Assembly (NCBI GenBank): GCA_039934035.1
Contig: JBDTMZ010000156.1
Span: 74,973-138,972 of the forward strand
Origin: Solibacter sp039934035
GTDB taxonomy: Bacteria > Acidobacteriota > Terriglobia > Bryobacterales > Bryobacteraceae
Reading direction: 5' to 3'
DNA: 64,000 nucleotides
The stretch's first letter is position 1, and each line of letters opens with the position of its first letter. The notes under the pieces were generated by a model. It saw nothing but the letters and a program-made list of their open reading frames with translations. It had not been told where the DNA came from and did no database searches. A program made the translations under genes and the position numbers. This document shows, in pieces, positions 42,083-51,538 of the stretch.

Positions 42083-44701
42083 TCAGCATGCTGCGTTGCC
42101 CCTGCCCTTGCCCTTGCAGTTCTCGAGCGCGTTAAAGATCGCCGTATATGCAAACGTGGCAGCGAGGTGAGCGATGGCGCTCCCCAGGGCCGGATTCTGC
42201 TCGGCAATCCGGCGGGCCAGCGCCGCGATGCGCTGCCGGTCCAGCGCCACGACGGCGACCTCCAATTCGTCCCGTATGGCCGGCGGCAGTGCCGCCAGAT
42301 CTTCGCCGCGCAGCGGGCCCGCGCTTTCGGACGTGACTGCCCCCGGTTCCGGCGCATAAACATAGCGCACGCCGAGATGGCGGGCCATACAATCGAAGAT
42401 CTCCCTGGGACGGTAGGGTTTTCGGAGAAAATCGTCGAAACCCGCTACCAGAATTTCCTCCCGTTGGGAGCTGAAGACCGACGCCGTCACCGCGGCAATC
42501 TTCACTTCACGCCCGCCTTCCATTTGGCGAATGTGACTTACCGTCTCCATTCCGCCCATCACCGGCAGGCGCAAATCCATCCAGATAAAATGCGGGCGCC
42601 ACTCACCAAAGGTATCAAGCGCCTGGCCGCCGTCCTCCGCGACCCGCACCTGGAAGCCCGCCGTCTCCAGCAACCGCAGCAGCAGCAGCCAGTTCTCCCG
42701 TTGGTCTTCGACGATGAGGATCCGGTACACCGGCTGGCCGGGCTCTATGCCGATCACGTGTTCCACAAGGTTGGGCGCAACCTCGCCACCACGGGCCGTC
42801 TCGACCGGTATTTCGACGTGAAAACACGAGCCCCGGCCAGGAACGCTCTCCACGCCAACGCTACCGCCGAGCATCTTCACAAACTGCTGGGTAATCGCCA
42901 GACCGAGACCCACGCCCTTGCGCGCGCCTCCTTTCTCTGCCTGAACGAAGGGTTCGAAGATGCGCTCCTGTTGTTCGGGCGCGATCCCGATCCCGGTGTC
43001 CTCCACGTCGAAAATCACCCTCAGTTGCCCGTCGCGTTCTCCCGGCATGCCGTCCACGCGTAACACCACGCTGCCTTCGTCGGTATACTTCAGCGCATTC
43101 CCGATGAGATTGGTAAGTATCTGCCTCAGCTTGCCGGGGTCCGAACGAACATAGCGGGCCACGCGCGGCGATTTGTCGCAAAGCAGTTCCAGGTTTCTCG
43201 CCCGGGCGCGCTCCTGGAGCATGTTCACGATATCGTCCAGCAGATTGTGCAGGTCGAACGGAGCAATCTCAAGGATTATCAGGCCGGCCTCGATCTTGGC
43301 CATATCCAGCACGTCATCGATCAGGCCGAGCAGGTTTTCTCCGCTGCGCCCTACGATGGCGAGGTCCTTACGGTGCTGCTCCGGCAGTTCGCGGTCACGC
43401 ATCACCAGGCGCGAAAATCCGAGGATCGCGTTCAACGGAGTGCGCAGTTCGTGACTCATGGTGGCCAGAAAGACGCTCTTGGACCGGTTGGCCGCCACCG
43501 CCTGATCGCGGGCTTCCACTAACTCCACAGTCCGCTCCTGCACCAGGTTCCCCAGGTGCGTCTGGTATCTCTCGATTTCCTGCTGGTTCCGCCGGGAACG
43601 ATGCTGCGCCACCAGCAGCGCGCCAATCAGGAACGCCTGCAAGCCGAACAAAACGATGGCGACGACGATGCGCCATTTGTACTGTTCCCACATGCCCGGC
43701 GAGCGGAAAAGCAGGACGCGCCCTGGCGGCAGGCTCTCTTCGCGAATTCCCCAGCGCTGCAACTGTCGCCAGTCGAACTTCGGAACATCCGGCACCGATT
43801 CGATGGGAATATCCGAGGGCCGCTGGCCGTTCAAGAGCCGCATGGTAATGTCAACCAACCTCAGCGCAATGGCCTCGGGAGTCCAGACGTAACCGCCGAC
43901 GACGCCCAAGCCGAGAGTCCCGGTGGAGATGCCGTAAACCGGAGCGTTCGCTTCGGGAATAACTTGCGCGGCAATTTCCTGGGTTTCGATCACCCTGCCA
44001 CGCGGGCCGGTCGATTGCTGCCAAACGTACAGCACCAGGGAATGTCCCGGTAAGTTTTGCACGCGTGTTCGCAGCTCCGCAACGGGCAGGTCGGTAAGAT
44101 ATTCGATGGTGACCCTGCCTTGGAATCTCCCCAGTTCGTCACGCGCGATTGACTCGACAGCCCGGTCGTGATTGAGGGTTCCGCTGACGACAAACAGGTG
44201 TTCCGTCGCCGGGTGCAGCCTCAACGCCAACTCTATAGTCTTGGCGTGGCCGCGCATGTAAAGGACTCCCGTAGCCGCGGCTTCCGCCATCGCTGCCGCC
44301 GACACCGGACGTTCCGTAGCAAAGGCGATCGGCGTATCGCGGAATAGTTTCTGCCGGTGCGCCAGCAGGAACGAAAGTGCCTGGCTGGAGCGCGCCACCA
44401 CGACATCGATCGGGCGGTCCGCGTACTTCTTCCGCAAGTAGTCGCTTAGAAGCTGCGACTGGTCCTCACCGGGAAACTTGTTGGTTTCGAGATATTCGGA
44501 GTAATACTCGACGGCTCCCGGTTTGGCTGAAGTCAACGCCGCCTGAAACTCCTGGTCGAACCTGATGTTGGACTCGAAAGTCCGGTCGTACCAGTGCATC
44601 AGCAGCACGTGCCTGGGCTCCGTGCGCTGTTGTGCCCATGGCTGAGGCGGCGTGAGTGCCGCAAGCAACGCCAGCCGCGCGAGTTTGGCCCCGACTCCCA
44701 T
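42083..44701 (-). CDS. Hybrid sensor histidine kinase with an ABC-substrate-binding-like sensor
   Basis: 872 residues. A signal-like N-terminus (MGVGAKLARLALLAALTPPQ) is followed by a periplasmic domain (RHVLLMHWYDRTFESNIRFD, VVARSSQALSFLLAHR) of the ABC-transporter-substrate-binding type, a TM helix (IVVAIVLFGLQAFLIGALLV), the H box FLATMSHELRTPLNAILGFS, ATP-binding motifs (LRQILTNLIGNALKYTDEG, DTGIGIAPEQQ, GVGLGLAITQQF) and a receiver with Asp in FIWMDLRLPVMGG. The tail (ALENCKGKGRG) is short and basic. The ATG at 44701 comes straight after the stop of the receptor gene (TAAATG), implying coupled translation. Confidence 0.9.
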   Translation of the reverse strand: MGVGAKLARLALLAALTPPQPWAQQRTEPRHVLLMHWYDRTFESNIRFDQEFQAALTSAKPGAVEYYSEYLETNKFPGEDQSQLLSDYLRKKYADRPIDVVVARSSQALSFLLAHRQKLFRDTPIAFATERPVSAAAMAEAAATGVLYMRGHAKTIELALRLHPATEHLFVVSGTLNHDRAVESIARDELGRFQGRVTIEYLTDLPVAELRTRVQNLPGHSLVLYVWQQSTGPRGRVIETQEIAAQVIPEANAPVYGISTGTLGLGVVGGYVWTPEAIALRLVDITMRLLNGQRPSDIPIESVPDVPKFDWRQLQRWGIREESLPPGRVLLFRSPGMWEQYKWRIVVAIVLFGLQAFLIGALLVAQHRSRRNQQEIERYQTHLGNLVQERTVELVEARDQAVAANRSKSVFLATMSHELRTPLNAILGFSRLVMRDRELPEQHRKDLAIVGRSGENLLGLIDDVLDMAKIEAGLIILEIAPFDLHNLLDDIVNMLQERARARNLELLCDKSPRVARYVRSDPGKLRQILTNLIGNALKYTDEGSVVLRVDGMPGERDGQLRVIFDVEDTGIGIAPEQQERIFEPFVQAEKGGARKGVGLGLAITQQFVKMLGGSVGVESVPGRGSCFHVEIPVETARGGEVAPNLVEHVIGIEPGQPVYRILIVEDQRENWLLLLRLLETAGFQVRVAEDGGQALDTFGEWRPHFIWMDLRLPVMGGMETVSHIRQMEGGREVKIAAVTASVFSSQREEILVAGFDDFLRKPYRPREIFDCMARHLGVRYVYAPEPGAVTSESAGPLRGEDLAALPPAIRDELEVAVVALDRQRIAALARRIAEQNPALGSAIAHLAATFAYTAIFNALENCKGKGRGNAAC

Positions 44702-47700
44702 TTACAGCATGACCTTAATCCCAAGCTGTATCTGGCGCGACGACCCCGATTCCCCGCCGGGGAAGCGCGTATTCGTGATCCGTCCCAAGCCGGGACTGCC
44801 TACGACATTGCCGGGCTGGCCGAGGTTGGCGTGGTTGAAGAGATCGAAAAATTCAGCCCGGAACTGGATTCGCACTCGATCGCCTGTGTGCGTGTCCTTC
44901 AAAATCGAGAAGTCGCTGTTGTTGAAGCCCGGTCCGATGACCACGTTGCGCCCGAGGCTGCCAAAGCGCGGCACAGCCGTGAAGACCGCCGTATCGAACC
45001 ACCGGTCCACGCTCCCGATGGTCGCTACTGGTCCGGCCACATCCGGCCGCAAGGTATTGGCTACGCCGTTGACGGTGCTGTTGCCGGTGACGATGTTGAC
45101 CGGGTTGCCGCTCTGGGCCTGGAGCACCAGCGCGATTTGCCAGCCGGTTATGAAAGGGTTGCCGTGAAAGGGCAGATCGTAGATCGCCATGGCGGCCACG
45201 CGATGCCGGACGTCGAAATCGGACAGCCCCCGGCTGTTCCGCAAATCGTAGCTGTCTTGCAGAACAATTCCCTGGGAGCTGAGCGAATTATAGTCCAGCG
45301 ATTTCGACCAGGTGTAGGACGCTTTGATTTGCAGGCCGCGCGCCGGCCGTTTGCTGGTCGAAAGCCACAGAGCGTTGTAGCTCGAGTTCCCCGTGCTCTC
45401 CGTCTGACTGATATTGCCCAAGGGTGTTCCCGGGAGGATTGCGCTGGTGGGCGAGATCGCGACAAACGGCCGCTGCCCGTTCACCGGCTGATTGATATTC
45501 CGCAGCAGGGTGAGGTGCGTTGCCTTGGACCCGAAGTATCCCACCATCGCCGCCACGCCGCCAGGAATCTCACGCTGCACATTGATGTTCCAGGATTGCA
45601 GGTACGCATTGCTGAACCCGTGGTCCACTGTGACCGGAGCCACGCCGGCGGCCTGCGCGAGGTCGATGGCGTTGTCCAGGCGAATGGCGCCCGTGTAAGT
45701 GAGCGGCGTGGCCAGCGGCGGATTGCCTGCGGTGCCGGCCACTACGTTAGTCAACGGTTGATCCACGAACACCGCGTAGGCCCCCCGCACCGACGTCTTG
45801 CCATTGCGGAACGGATCCCAAGCGAAGCCGAGCCGCGGCTGAAAATTCTTGTTGTTCTGATGATAGATGCGCCCTGTTGGCCCGACGCGCACCAGCGACG
45901 CGGTCCGCGGATCGAATACAACGAAACGGCCATAACGCTCCGTGGGCGTCATGTTCCAGTCGTACCGTAGGCCGGCGTCGATCGTCAAGTACGGCAATTT
46001 GTAATGGTCCTGGACGAAGAACCCGGCCGCGCCCTGCGCGATCGCGCTCGACACGCCGGGCAGCGTGAGGCTAAACGAATTCGCCTCGCCGGCGAGAAAG
46101 GCCGCGACGCTCGGGAAGTTGAAGGCGCCGGTGCCGCGCCGGAAATTGTTGTTGAGGAACTGCCGGTATTCGCCGCCTATCTTCAACGAATGACGTCCGC
46201 ACAGGCAGCTTGCGGTATCCCCGGCGACGAACGTGGTATCCCCTCGTCCCGATGGAAATGGCGACGGGCCCCCGAAATTCAGCGCGCCTCCGGCGACACT
46301 GATCTGGGGCAAGCCAATCGCCTGGGTAATGCCGTCGCGAATTCCGAAATCCACGGGATTGTATTTTGCGTTCGGTTCGGTGGTGCTGGACAGACGGTTC
46401 ACGCCGAAGCGCGCTTCGTTGAGGCGATTCCCGCCGAACGTGTGCGTCTGGTTCAGCGAGAAAAATTGACGGACCGGGTGCTGGATGTGTCCGAAGCCTG
46501 GAACGGTATTCCCCCGCTGGGTAGGTTCCACGGTGGTGGTGTTGTAAAAGCTGTAATAGCCGTGGAGCCTGTCGGTCTTGCCGAGGGAATGGCTGATGTC
46601 CGCCGCCCACTGATCCCCGCGGACCGGCGCCTCGGTTGTCCCGACGAAGCGCGGCGTGCCGGACGAGTCGATGAGATTCGCCCGCGGAATCAGTTCGACC
46701 AGTTTCGCGATGGCGGTGCTGGACGCGGCGCTGCGCTGCGCGTCACTCAAGACCAGGCTGTTCAGGTCCAGATCCTGCTCTTGCCGCACGCCTTCGTAGC
46801 TCAGGAAGAAGAACGTCTTGCCGCGCACCAACGGTCCGCCGACGTTGACTCCGAACTGGTTCCGCCGGAACGGAGACGGCTGGCTGGAGGTTTGGGTGAA
46901 GAAATTGCGTGCATCGAGCGCGTCGTTGCGTAGGAATTCGAAGAGTTCGCCGTGGAACTCGCTGGCGCCGGAGCGGGTCGCCATATTCACGATGGCTCCG
47001 GAACTGTGGCCATATTCCGCGCTCAGGGTAGAATTGTCGATCTTGAATTCCGACAGGGTGCCGATCGACGGCTGGAACAGTATGGAACTGAATAACTGGT
47101 CGTTCAGGGTGATCCCGTTGATCATGTAATTGACCGCTTCCTCGCGGTTGCCGGCGGTGTTGATTGCCTGTGCGCCCAATCCCCGGCTGGGCGCCACCGA
47201 GAATCCCGACTGGTTGGGCGTGACCGACCCGGGAGCCAGCAGCGCCAGATCCAGAAAGTACCGGCCGTTCAGAGGCAGTTCCTGTACTGTGCGGCCGTCG
47301 ATGACGTGTCCTACCGAGGTGGTGGCCGCGTCGATGGACGCCCGCTCAGCCTCTACAGTGACCTGTTGGGTAAATTCCCCGACCTCGAGGCGGCCGTCCT
47401 GGACAGTGATTCGGGCAACCTCGGTAGTCAGACTCTGAACCGTGAATAAGCGAAATCCGATAGCGCGCATCTGCAGGCTGTAGCTGCCCACCGGAAGCGC
47501 CTGAAGCTCGTAGATCCCCTCCCGGTTTGTGGCAGCGGAGCGCTCGACCTTGGTTGCCTGATGGCGTACGGTAACTACCGCGCCCGATATCGCCCGCCCC
47601 GTGGCATCGACTACCCTTCCCGTGATGCTGCTATTGGATTGCGCCAAAACGGTAGGCACGCCGGAGCATATGTAATGAAGGCACAGAATCGTGAAGAACC

Positions 47701-47722
47701 GCTGGCAGATTTTGCTGCACAT
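44702..47722 (-). CDS. Large TonB-dependent receptor with a carboxypeptidase-regulatory-like N-terminal domain
   Basis: 1006 residues. After a signal peptide (ending around PTVLAQ) comes a CarboxypepD_reg-like domain (SITGRVVDATGRAISGAVVT, NREGIYELQALPVGSYSLQM), then a plug-type stretch (QELPLNGRYFLDLALLAPGS) and a long beta-rich domain with repeats such as FAWDPFRNGKTSVRGAYAVF, GLRYDWNMTPTERYGRF and the C-terminal IQLGIKVML. This is the Oar-like receptor format abundant in acidobacteria, probably binding large polysaccharide or protein ligands. No TonB box is evident by eye. The downstream kinase gene abuts it directly. It would lie in the outer membrane. Confidence 0.85.
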   Translation of the reverse strand: MCSKICQRFFTILCLHYICSGVPTVLAQSNSSITGRVVDATGRAISGAVVTVRHQATKVERSAATNREGIYELQALPVGSYSLQMRAIGFRLFTVQSLTTEVARITVQDGRLEVGEFTQQVTVEAERASIDAATTSVGHVIDGRTVQELPLNGRYFLDLALLAPGSVTPNQSGFSVAPSRGLGAQAINTAGNREEAVNYMINGITLNDQLFSSILFQPSIGTLSEFKIDNSTLSAEYGHSSGAIVNMATRSGASEFHGELFEFLRNDALDARNFFTQTSSQPSPFRRNQFGVNVGGPLVRGKTFFFLSYEGVRQEQDLDLNSLVLSDAQRSAASSTAIAKLVELIPRANLIDSSGTPRFVGTTEAPVRGDQWAADISHSLGKTDRLHGYYSFYNTTTVEPTQRGNTVPGFGHIQHPVRQFFSLNQTHTFGGNRLNEARFGVNRLSSTTEPNAKYNPVDFGIRDGITQAIGLPQISVAGGALNFGGPSPFPSGRGDTTFVAGDTASCLCGRHSLKIGGEYRQFLNNNFRRGTGAFNFPSVAAFLAGEANSFSLTLPGVSSAIAQGAAGFFVQDHYKLPYLTIDAGLRYDWNMTPTERYGRFVVFDPRTASLVRVGPTGRIYHQNNKNFQPRLGFAWDPFRNGKTSVRGAYAVFVDQPLTNVVAGTAGNPPLATPLTYTGAIRLDNAIDLAQAAGVAPVTVDHGFSNAYLQSWNINVQREIPGGVAAMVGYFGSKATHLTLLRNINQPVNGQRPFVAISPTSAILPGTPLGNISQTESTGNSSYNALWLSTSKRPARGLQIKASYTWSKSLDYNSLSSQGIVLQDSYDLRNSRGLSDFDVRHRVAAMAIYDLPFHGNPFITGWQIALVLQAQSGNPVNIVTGNSTVNGVANTLRPDVAGPVATIGSVDRWFDTAVFTAVPRFGSLGRNVVIGPGFNNSDFSILKDTHTGDRVRIQFRAEFFDLFNHANLGQPGNVVGSPGLGRITNTRFPGGESGSSRQIQLGIKVML

Positions 47723-47836
47723 CGTGTACTCCAGTTGCCAGATGGGTGCGTTGGCCGAAGGGTGAAGGCGAATCCAGTGGTGGTGGACGGCTGAGTGTGC
47801 AGCTTACCAGCTTAAAGCGTGTGTTGGCAAGGGTAT

Positions 47837-48790
47837 TTACTCCGCTGGCGCGAAATAGCCGTGCCGCCAGGAAACATGCAGGGCGGGCGAGCCGGAGGGC
47901 GCCGCGACTTCCACCTTCACCTTGCGGTATTTGCCGTCATTTGTCGGATTTGAAGAGGTGTAGCCCAGCAGGTATTGGGCGCGAATTTCCCGGCTGAGCC
48001 GCTCGACGACGTCGGGCAAGTCGCTGACATTTTGTGCGATTAATACCTTTCCGCCGGTGATCTCGGCCAATTGTTGGAGCAGGCGGGGGCGATGGGACAG
48101 ACCGATTCCGTACACCCGCAGATCGCTTTCCACCACCAGGTTCTTAATCTCGGATTCGCTGTACCGGCTGTTGTTGTCGCTGCCGTCGGAGAGGATTAGC
48201 AGCACCCGGGCGCGGTTCACCGCACTTCTCATGTGGTGAGCGCTCAAGGCGATTGCGTCCAGCAGCGCCGTCCAGCCTCGCGCCTGCACGAAGCCCAGTC
48301 GCTGGTGAATCTCTGCCGGATCCGAGGTGAAGCCGCCGAGCAACCGAGGCTCATCCGCGAACTGCACGACGAAATATTCATCGCCCGCGGTTCTTGTTTG
48401 AAATAGCAGCCTCAGTGATTCCACCGAGGCTGCGATCCGGTTCTTCATGCTGCCGCTGCTGTCGAACAATAATCCGAGCGAGACCGGCGCTTCTTCCTGC
48501 GAGAAGGACTTGATCTGTTGCTCGACACCGTCTTCGAGGATGCGAAACCGGTCCCTGGTCAGGTTAGTCAACTGGCGATCGGCCGCATCTGTGACGGTTA
48601 CCGGAATCAGGACCATCTTGACGTCGAGCCGCAGATGAGACGCCGATCGTTCGTAGAGGGCGGCGGCGGTCTTGCGCGGTGTGATGATTGCGTTCGGCTG
48701 TTGGCCTTGTTCGGTGTCGCCAGTGAGTGCAGGCGTATACACCGCGGCGGCCAACATGGAAAAGAAAAAGAGGGCCAGGGAGGGCAACAT
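47837..48790 (-). CDS. VWFA-domain protein of the acidobacterial type (TIGR03436-like)
   Basis: 317 residues. The signal peptide (MLPSLALFFFSMLAAAVY) leads to a short beta-strand domain (VLIPVTVTDAADRQLTNLTRD, FRILEDGVEQQIKSF) and a von Willebrand A domain with the MIDAS DSSGS (LLFDSSGSMKNRI) and a second Asp motif (LILSDGSDNNSR). The tail has YLLGYTSSNPTNDGKYRKV. This order is typical of the acidobacterial VWFA family, whose members are secreted and of unknown function. It is transcribed the same way as the receptor and the ECF sigma factor. Confidence 0.88.
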   Translation of the reverse strand: MLPSLALFFFSMLAAAVYTPALTGDTEQGQQPNAIITPRKTAAALYERSASHLRLDVKMVLIPVTVTDAADRQLTNLTRDRFRILEDGVEQQIKSFSQEEAPVSLGLLFDSSGSMKNRIAASVESLRLLFQTRTAGDEYFVVQFADEPRLLGGFTSDPAEIHQRLGFVQARGWTALLDAIALSAHHMRSAVNRARVLLILSDGSDNNSRYSESEIKNLVVESDLRVYGIGLSHRPRLLQQLAEITGGKVLIAQNVSDLPDVVERLSREIRAQYLLGYTSSNPTNDGKYRKVKVEVAAPSGSPALHVSWRHGYFAPAE

Positions 48791-48864
48791 TACCGTAATT
48801 ACTGCCGCCCAGTATACCAGCTTCAGTATGCCAGGAAAGCAACCCTCCTATGCCCCAGGCTGCC

Positions 48865-49533
48865 TCAGGAGGCAGCCTGAACCATGCAGTGACGACCCAC
48901 CCGATTCAACGGCGCCGCAGTTCGCGACAGCGCCGAGGATCCGCGATTGGGGTTGTAGTGGCGGACCATGCGGAGCCGCAATTCGGCGCGGGCCCGCACC
49001 AGCCGCGATTTCGCTGCCGACACGCTAATCCCGAGTTGACTGGCGACGTCCTGCATCGAGAGACCATTCATATCGCGAAGCAGCATCACGTTGCGCAACA
49101 GGGGCGGGATTCTCTTGACTTCGAAGCGCAAAACGTCCGTCAGTTGGGTGTAGGCTAATTCGCCCTCGGGGTCCGGACCCTTGCCCGACAATTGAACAGG
49201 CATGGACTTAGAATCAGTCGGGCCATCGTCGAGATAGACGAAGCGTGTCCGCCGCCGCGTACGCATCAGCATCAGGCATTCGTTGGCCACGATGCGGCCC
49301 AGCCACGTGGAGAATTCCGCGTCGCCCTGATACTGATCGAGGTGCTCGTAGGCCTTCAGGAAGGCATTTTGCGCAATGTCCTCCGCATCCACGCGGTTGC
49401 GCAGAAAGAAACAGCCCAAGTCTATGCATCGCCGCCCGTGCCGCTGAATCAGCTCGCCAAACGCCTGCTTATCTCCGGAACGCGCAAGCCCAACCAGTTG
49501 GTGATCAGTTCGTAGTGTGTCGATGTTCTGCAT
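48865..49533 (-). CDS. ECF-type RNA polymerase sigma factor
   Basis: 222 residues. It has sigma region 2 (DAEDIAQNAFLKAYEHLDQY, FSTWLGRIVANECLMLMRTR) and region 4 (LRNVMLLRDMNGLSMQDVAS, LGISVSAAKSRLVRARAELR). The start at 49533 (MQNIDTLRTDHQLVGLAR) is backed by GAGGGG. The C-terminal 25 residues (after MVRHYN) are extra. No anti-sigma gene is adjacent. It may drive the VWFA and receptor genes downstream, since they are in the same direction, but no matching promoter was found. Confidence 0.92.
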   Translation of the reverse strand: MQNIDTLRTDHQLVGLARSGDKQAFGELIQRHGRRCIDLGCFFLRNRVDAEDIAQNAFLKAYEHLDQYQGDAEFSTWLGRIVANECLMLMRTRRRTRFVYLDDGPTDSKSMPVQLSGKGPDPEGELAYTQLTDVLRFEVKRIPPLLRNVMLLRDMNGLSMQDVASQLGISVSAAKSRLVRARAELRLRMVRHYNPNRGSSALSRTAAPLNRVGRHCMVQAAS

Positions 49534-49898
49534 GCTTTTTGACCCCTCTTTCAAAGTTCGAGGCCTTACGAAACGCAAGCGACGTGCCAGACGGAAAACC
49601 TAATGTTTTCAACGCGGGTCAAGGCGCAGCGGCGCGATTGCCCCAATAGGCGCATCCCGATTACAGGCGGCCGGTTCCTTATCGGGCGATCAGAATCAGT
49701 AAAGCGGTTTGGCCGCCGCGGCAGCTTTGAGGCGAGATTATTTATGACTCGTTCAGCCGTCTTAGTCCTTATGCATTGCTTTCGGCAGCGGCTTACAGCG
49801 AGAGCCTGAAGCATGGAAGCAACACCAGTTGGCCCGTCCAATTTACTTCCTGGAAATTCTGAACCTATGGCACTTGCCCCGTCATCATTGCCCCGCAG
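49534..49898. other. 365-bp intergenic region between divergent ECF sigma and DUF2950 genes
   Basis: It should hold promoters for both. No sigma-specific repeat pair or RNA gene was recognised; a 68-codon frame at 49603-49809 (+) has no family motif and is not called. Confidence 0.35.
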
Positions 49899-50789
49899 AT
49901 GAGAGCCTTTCCAGCATGTCGATGGTTCGTCTGGGGGGTGGCGGCCGCCTCGATCGCCTCCGCGGCCCCCTCCACCCAGGCAGCCTTCGCCTCGCCCAAG
50001 GACGCCGCCAGCGCCCTGTTCGCGGCGATCGAAAGCGGCGACTATCCGGTCTTTCTTTCGATAGCCGGCGACCGCATGGCCGCTTTCTGGAACGCCGGGG
50101 ACGGCTCGCGCGGCGCCCTTCAACGGATGCGCTTCGCCGACGCCGCCCGTGACCACGGATTCACCACCCGCCCGGTGTCGGCGGTCAAGGTCACGCTTTA
50201 CGTGCCCGGAATGCCCGATGGTTTCCCGGCGCCGCTGATTAAGACCGGTTCCGGATGGCAATTCGATGCCGAAGCCGGCGCCACGATATTCAAGGCGCAG
50301 CGCATCGGGAGCAACGAAGCAGCGGTGGTCGAATTGGGCCGCCGGCTCCGCGAAGCCGAGGCCACGTGGTCCGCCCGGGCCCAGGGAGGCGCCGGCTACA
50401 CGCAGAAGATTCGCAGTACGGACGGGCAGCACGATGGACTGTACTGGGCCGGCGGCGAGGGGGAGGATCAGGAAGAGAGTCCCCTCGGCCCGGTCTTCGC
50501 GGCGGCGGCGTACTCGGAACGCGAGCCCACCGCGGAGCCTACCGCGGAACCACGACCTCTGTTCGGATACTATATTCGGATTCTCGCGCCCACGCGCGCC
50601 GCCTTCGCGTTCATCGCCTGGCCCGCCGAATATGGCGCTACCGGTGCGCGCTCGTTCCTGATCACGCAAGAGGGCGATGTGTACCGGCGCGATCTGGGCC
50701 GGGACAGCGCTCGCTTCGCATCGAAACTCACCGGCATCCCTTCCCTCAAGGGCTGGACCCGCGTGCCTACCTCAAAGGACTCGGAATGA
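49899..50789 (+). CDS. Exported DUF2950-family protein
   Basis: 296 residues. A signal peptide (MRAFPACRWFVWGVAAASIA) is followed by the DUF2950 pattern: DAASALFAAIESGDYPVFLS, GSGWQFDAEAGATIF, GYYIRILAPTRAAFAFIAWP, AEYGATGARSFLITQEGDVY and RRDLGRD. Members are secreted, of unknown role and frequent in acidobacteria. Its stop overlaps the next ATG (ATGA). The C-terminal LKGWTRVPTSKDSE is unremarkable. Confidence 0.85.
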   Translation: MRAFPACRWFVWGVAAASIASAAPSTQAAFASPKDAASALFAAIESGDYPVFLSIAGDRMAAFWNAGDGSRGALQRMRFADAARDHGFTTRPVSAVKVTLYVPGMPDGFPAPLIKTGSGWQFDAEAGATIFKAQRIGSNEAAVVELGRRLREAEATWSARAQGGAGYTQKIRSTDGQHDGLYWAGGEGEDQEESPLGPVFAAAAYSEREPTAEPTAEPRPLFGYYIRILAPTRAAFAFIAWPAEYGATGARSFLITQEGDVYRRDLGRDSARFASKLTGIPSLKGWTRVPTSKDSE

Positions 50790-51319
50790 TCACTCGCCTG
50801 TTGCCATGCCTGCTAATTCTCGCGCTCGTCCCCCAGTGTTCGGCGCGCAAGATCAAAGCGTTTGCCGGTACTCACGCCAATTTCGCCGGCTATAAGACGT
50901 ACCAGTGGCTGCCCGTGAAGGCCCTCGCCAAAACCGGTCTGGTCGAAGACGAACCTATGATCACGCCGATCATCAAAGAAGCCGTAAATCGTGAGATGAC
51001 CGCGCTGGGTCTGACCGAGGTACGGGAAAACGCCGATCTGCAGGTGGCCGCCTTTGTCTCCACCACGTCCGTACCTCAACTGGAAGCGGTCATCTTTGGC
51101 AACGGCATGGATTTCGACTACGGCACCGCGATCGCCACCATGGGCAGATACAACAAGGAGGGCACGCTGGCGATAAACCTGATCGACAGCCGGACGAATA
51201 AGTCCGCGTGGGCCGTGCTGGCCTCCGATTCTCTGGACAATAAGGCCGGCTCGGGCGCGAAGAAGATTCCGGACGCGACGGCGGCGATGTTCCGTAAATA
51301 TCCCACGAAGACGAAGTGA
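50786..51319 (+). CDS. Exported DUF4136-like protein
   Basis: 177 residues. Signal peptide MITRLLPCLLILALVPQCSA (a Cys lies near the cleavage site but the lipobox is poor). The DUF4136 hallmarks are present: FAGYKTYQWLP near the start, PIIKEAVNREMTALGL, ADLQVAAFVSTTS, and LIDSRTNKSAWAVLASD. These proteins are often outer-membrane-associated. The ATG at 50786 overlaps the DUF2950 stop, so the two are probably coupled. Confidence 0.85.
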   Translation: MITRLLPCLLILALVPQCSARKIKAFAGTHANFAGYKTYQWLPVKALAKTGLVEDEPMITPIIKEAVNREMTALGLTEVRENADLQVAAFVSTTSVPQLEAVIFGNGMDFDYGTAIATMGRYNKEGTLAINLIDSRTNKSAWAVLASDSLDNKAGSGAKKIPDATAAMFRKYPTKTK

Positions 51320-51376
51320 CCTGACCGGCTCATCCAAAAAATACAACTCCCCGACTCCCGCGGCATCAGTCTCTGG

Positions 51377-51484
51377 AGCCCGTGGCAAAAATCGCTCTCA
51401 CGGTCGCGGTGTCCTCCGCAGGTCATTGCAGCAACAGAACCGCGCCCGTCAACAGGCGGTGTATTTGGACTTTTGCCACGGGCT
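51377..51484. repeat. 14-bp inverted repeat flanking an 80-bp spacer upstream of glgP
   Basis: AGCCCGTGGCAAAA at 51377-51390 is the exact reverse complement of TTTTGCCACGGGCT at 51471-51484. The flanks continue as CTGG and CCAG with a one-base offset, so the pairing may extend to about 18 bp. No coding frame fills the spacer. It could be a terminator for the DUF2950/DUF4136 pair, a long-range leader structure for glgP (ATG at 51539), or the ends of a very small mobile element. Confidence 0.6.
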
Positions 51485-51538
51485 GCCAGCACTCAGGGCC
51501 GGAACTCACGCCGGCAGCGTACCGAAGGAATAGGACAT

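Noticed and set aside
49566..50669. Long minus-strand frame opposite DUF2950
   Set aside because: It is antisense to a protein with a clear family match, shows the usual GC-rich shadow composition and no motifs.
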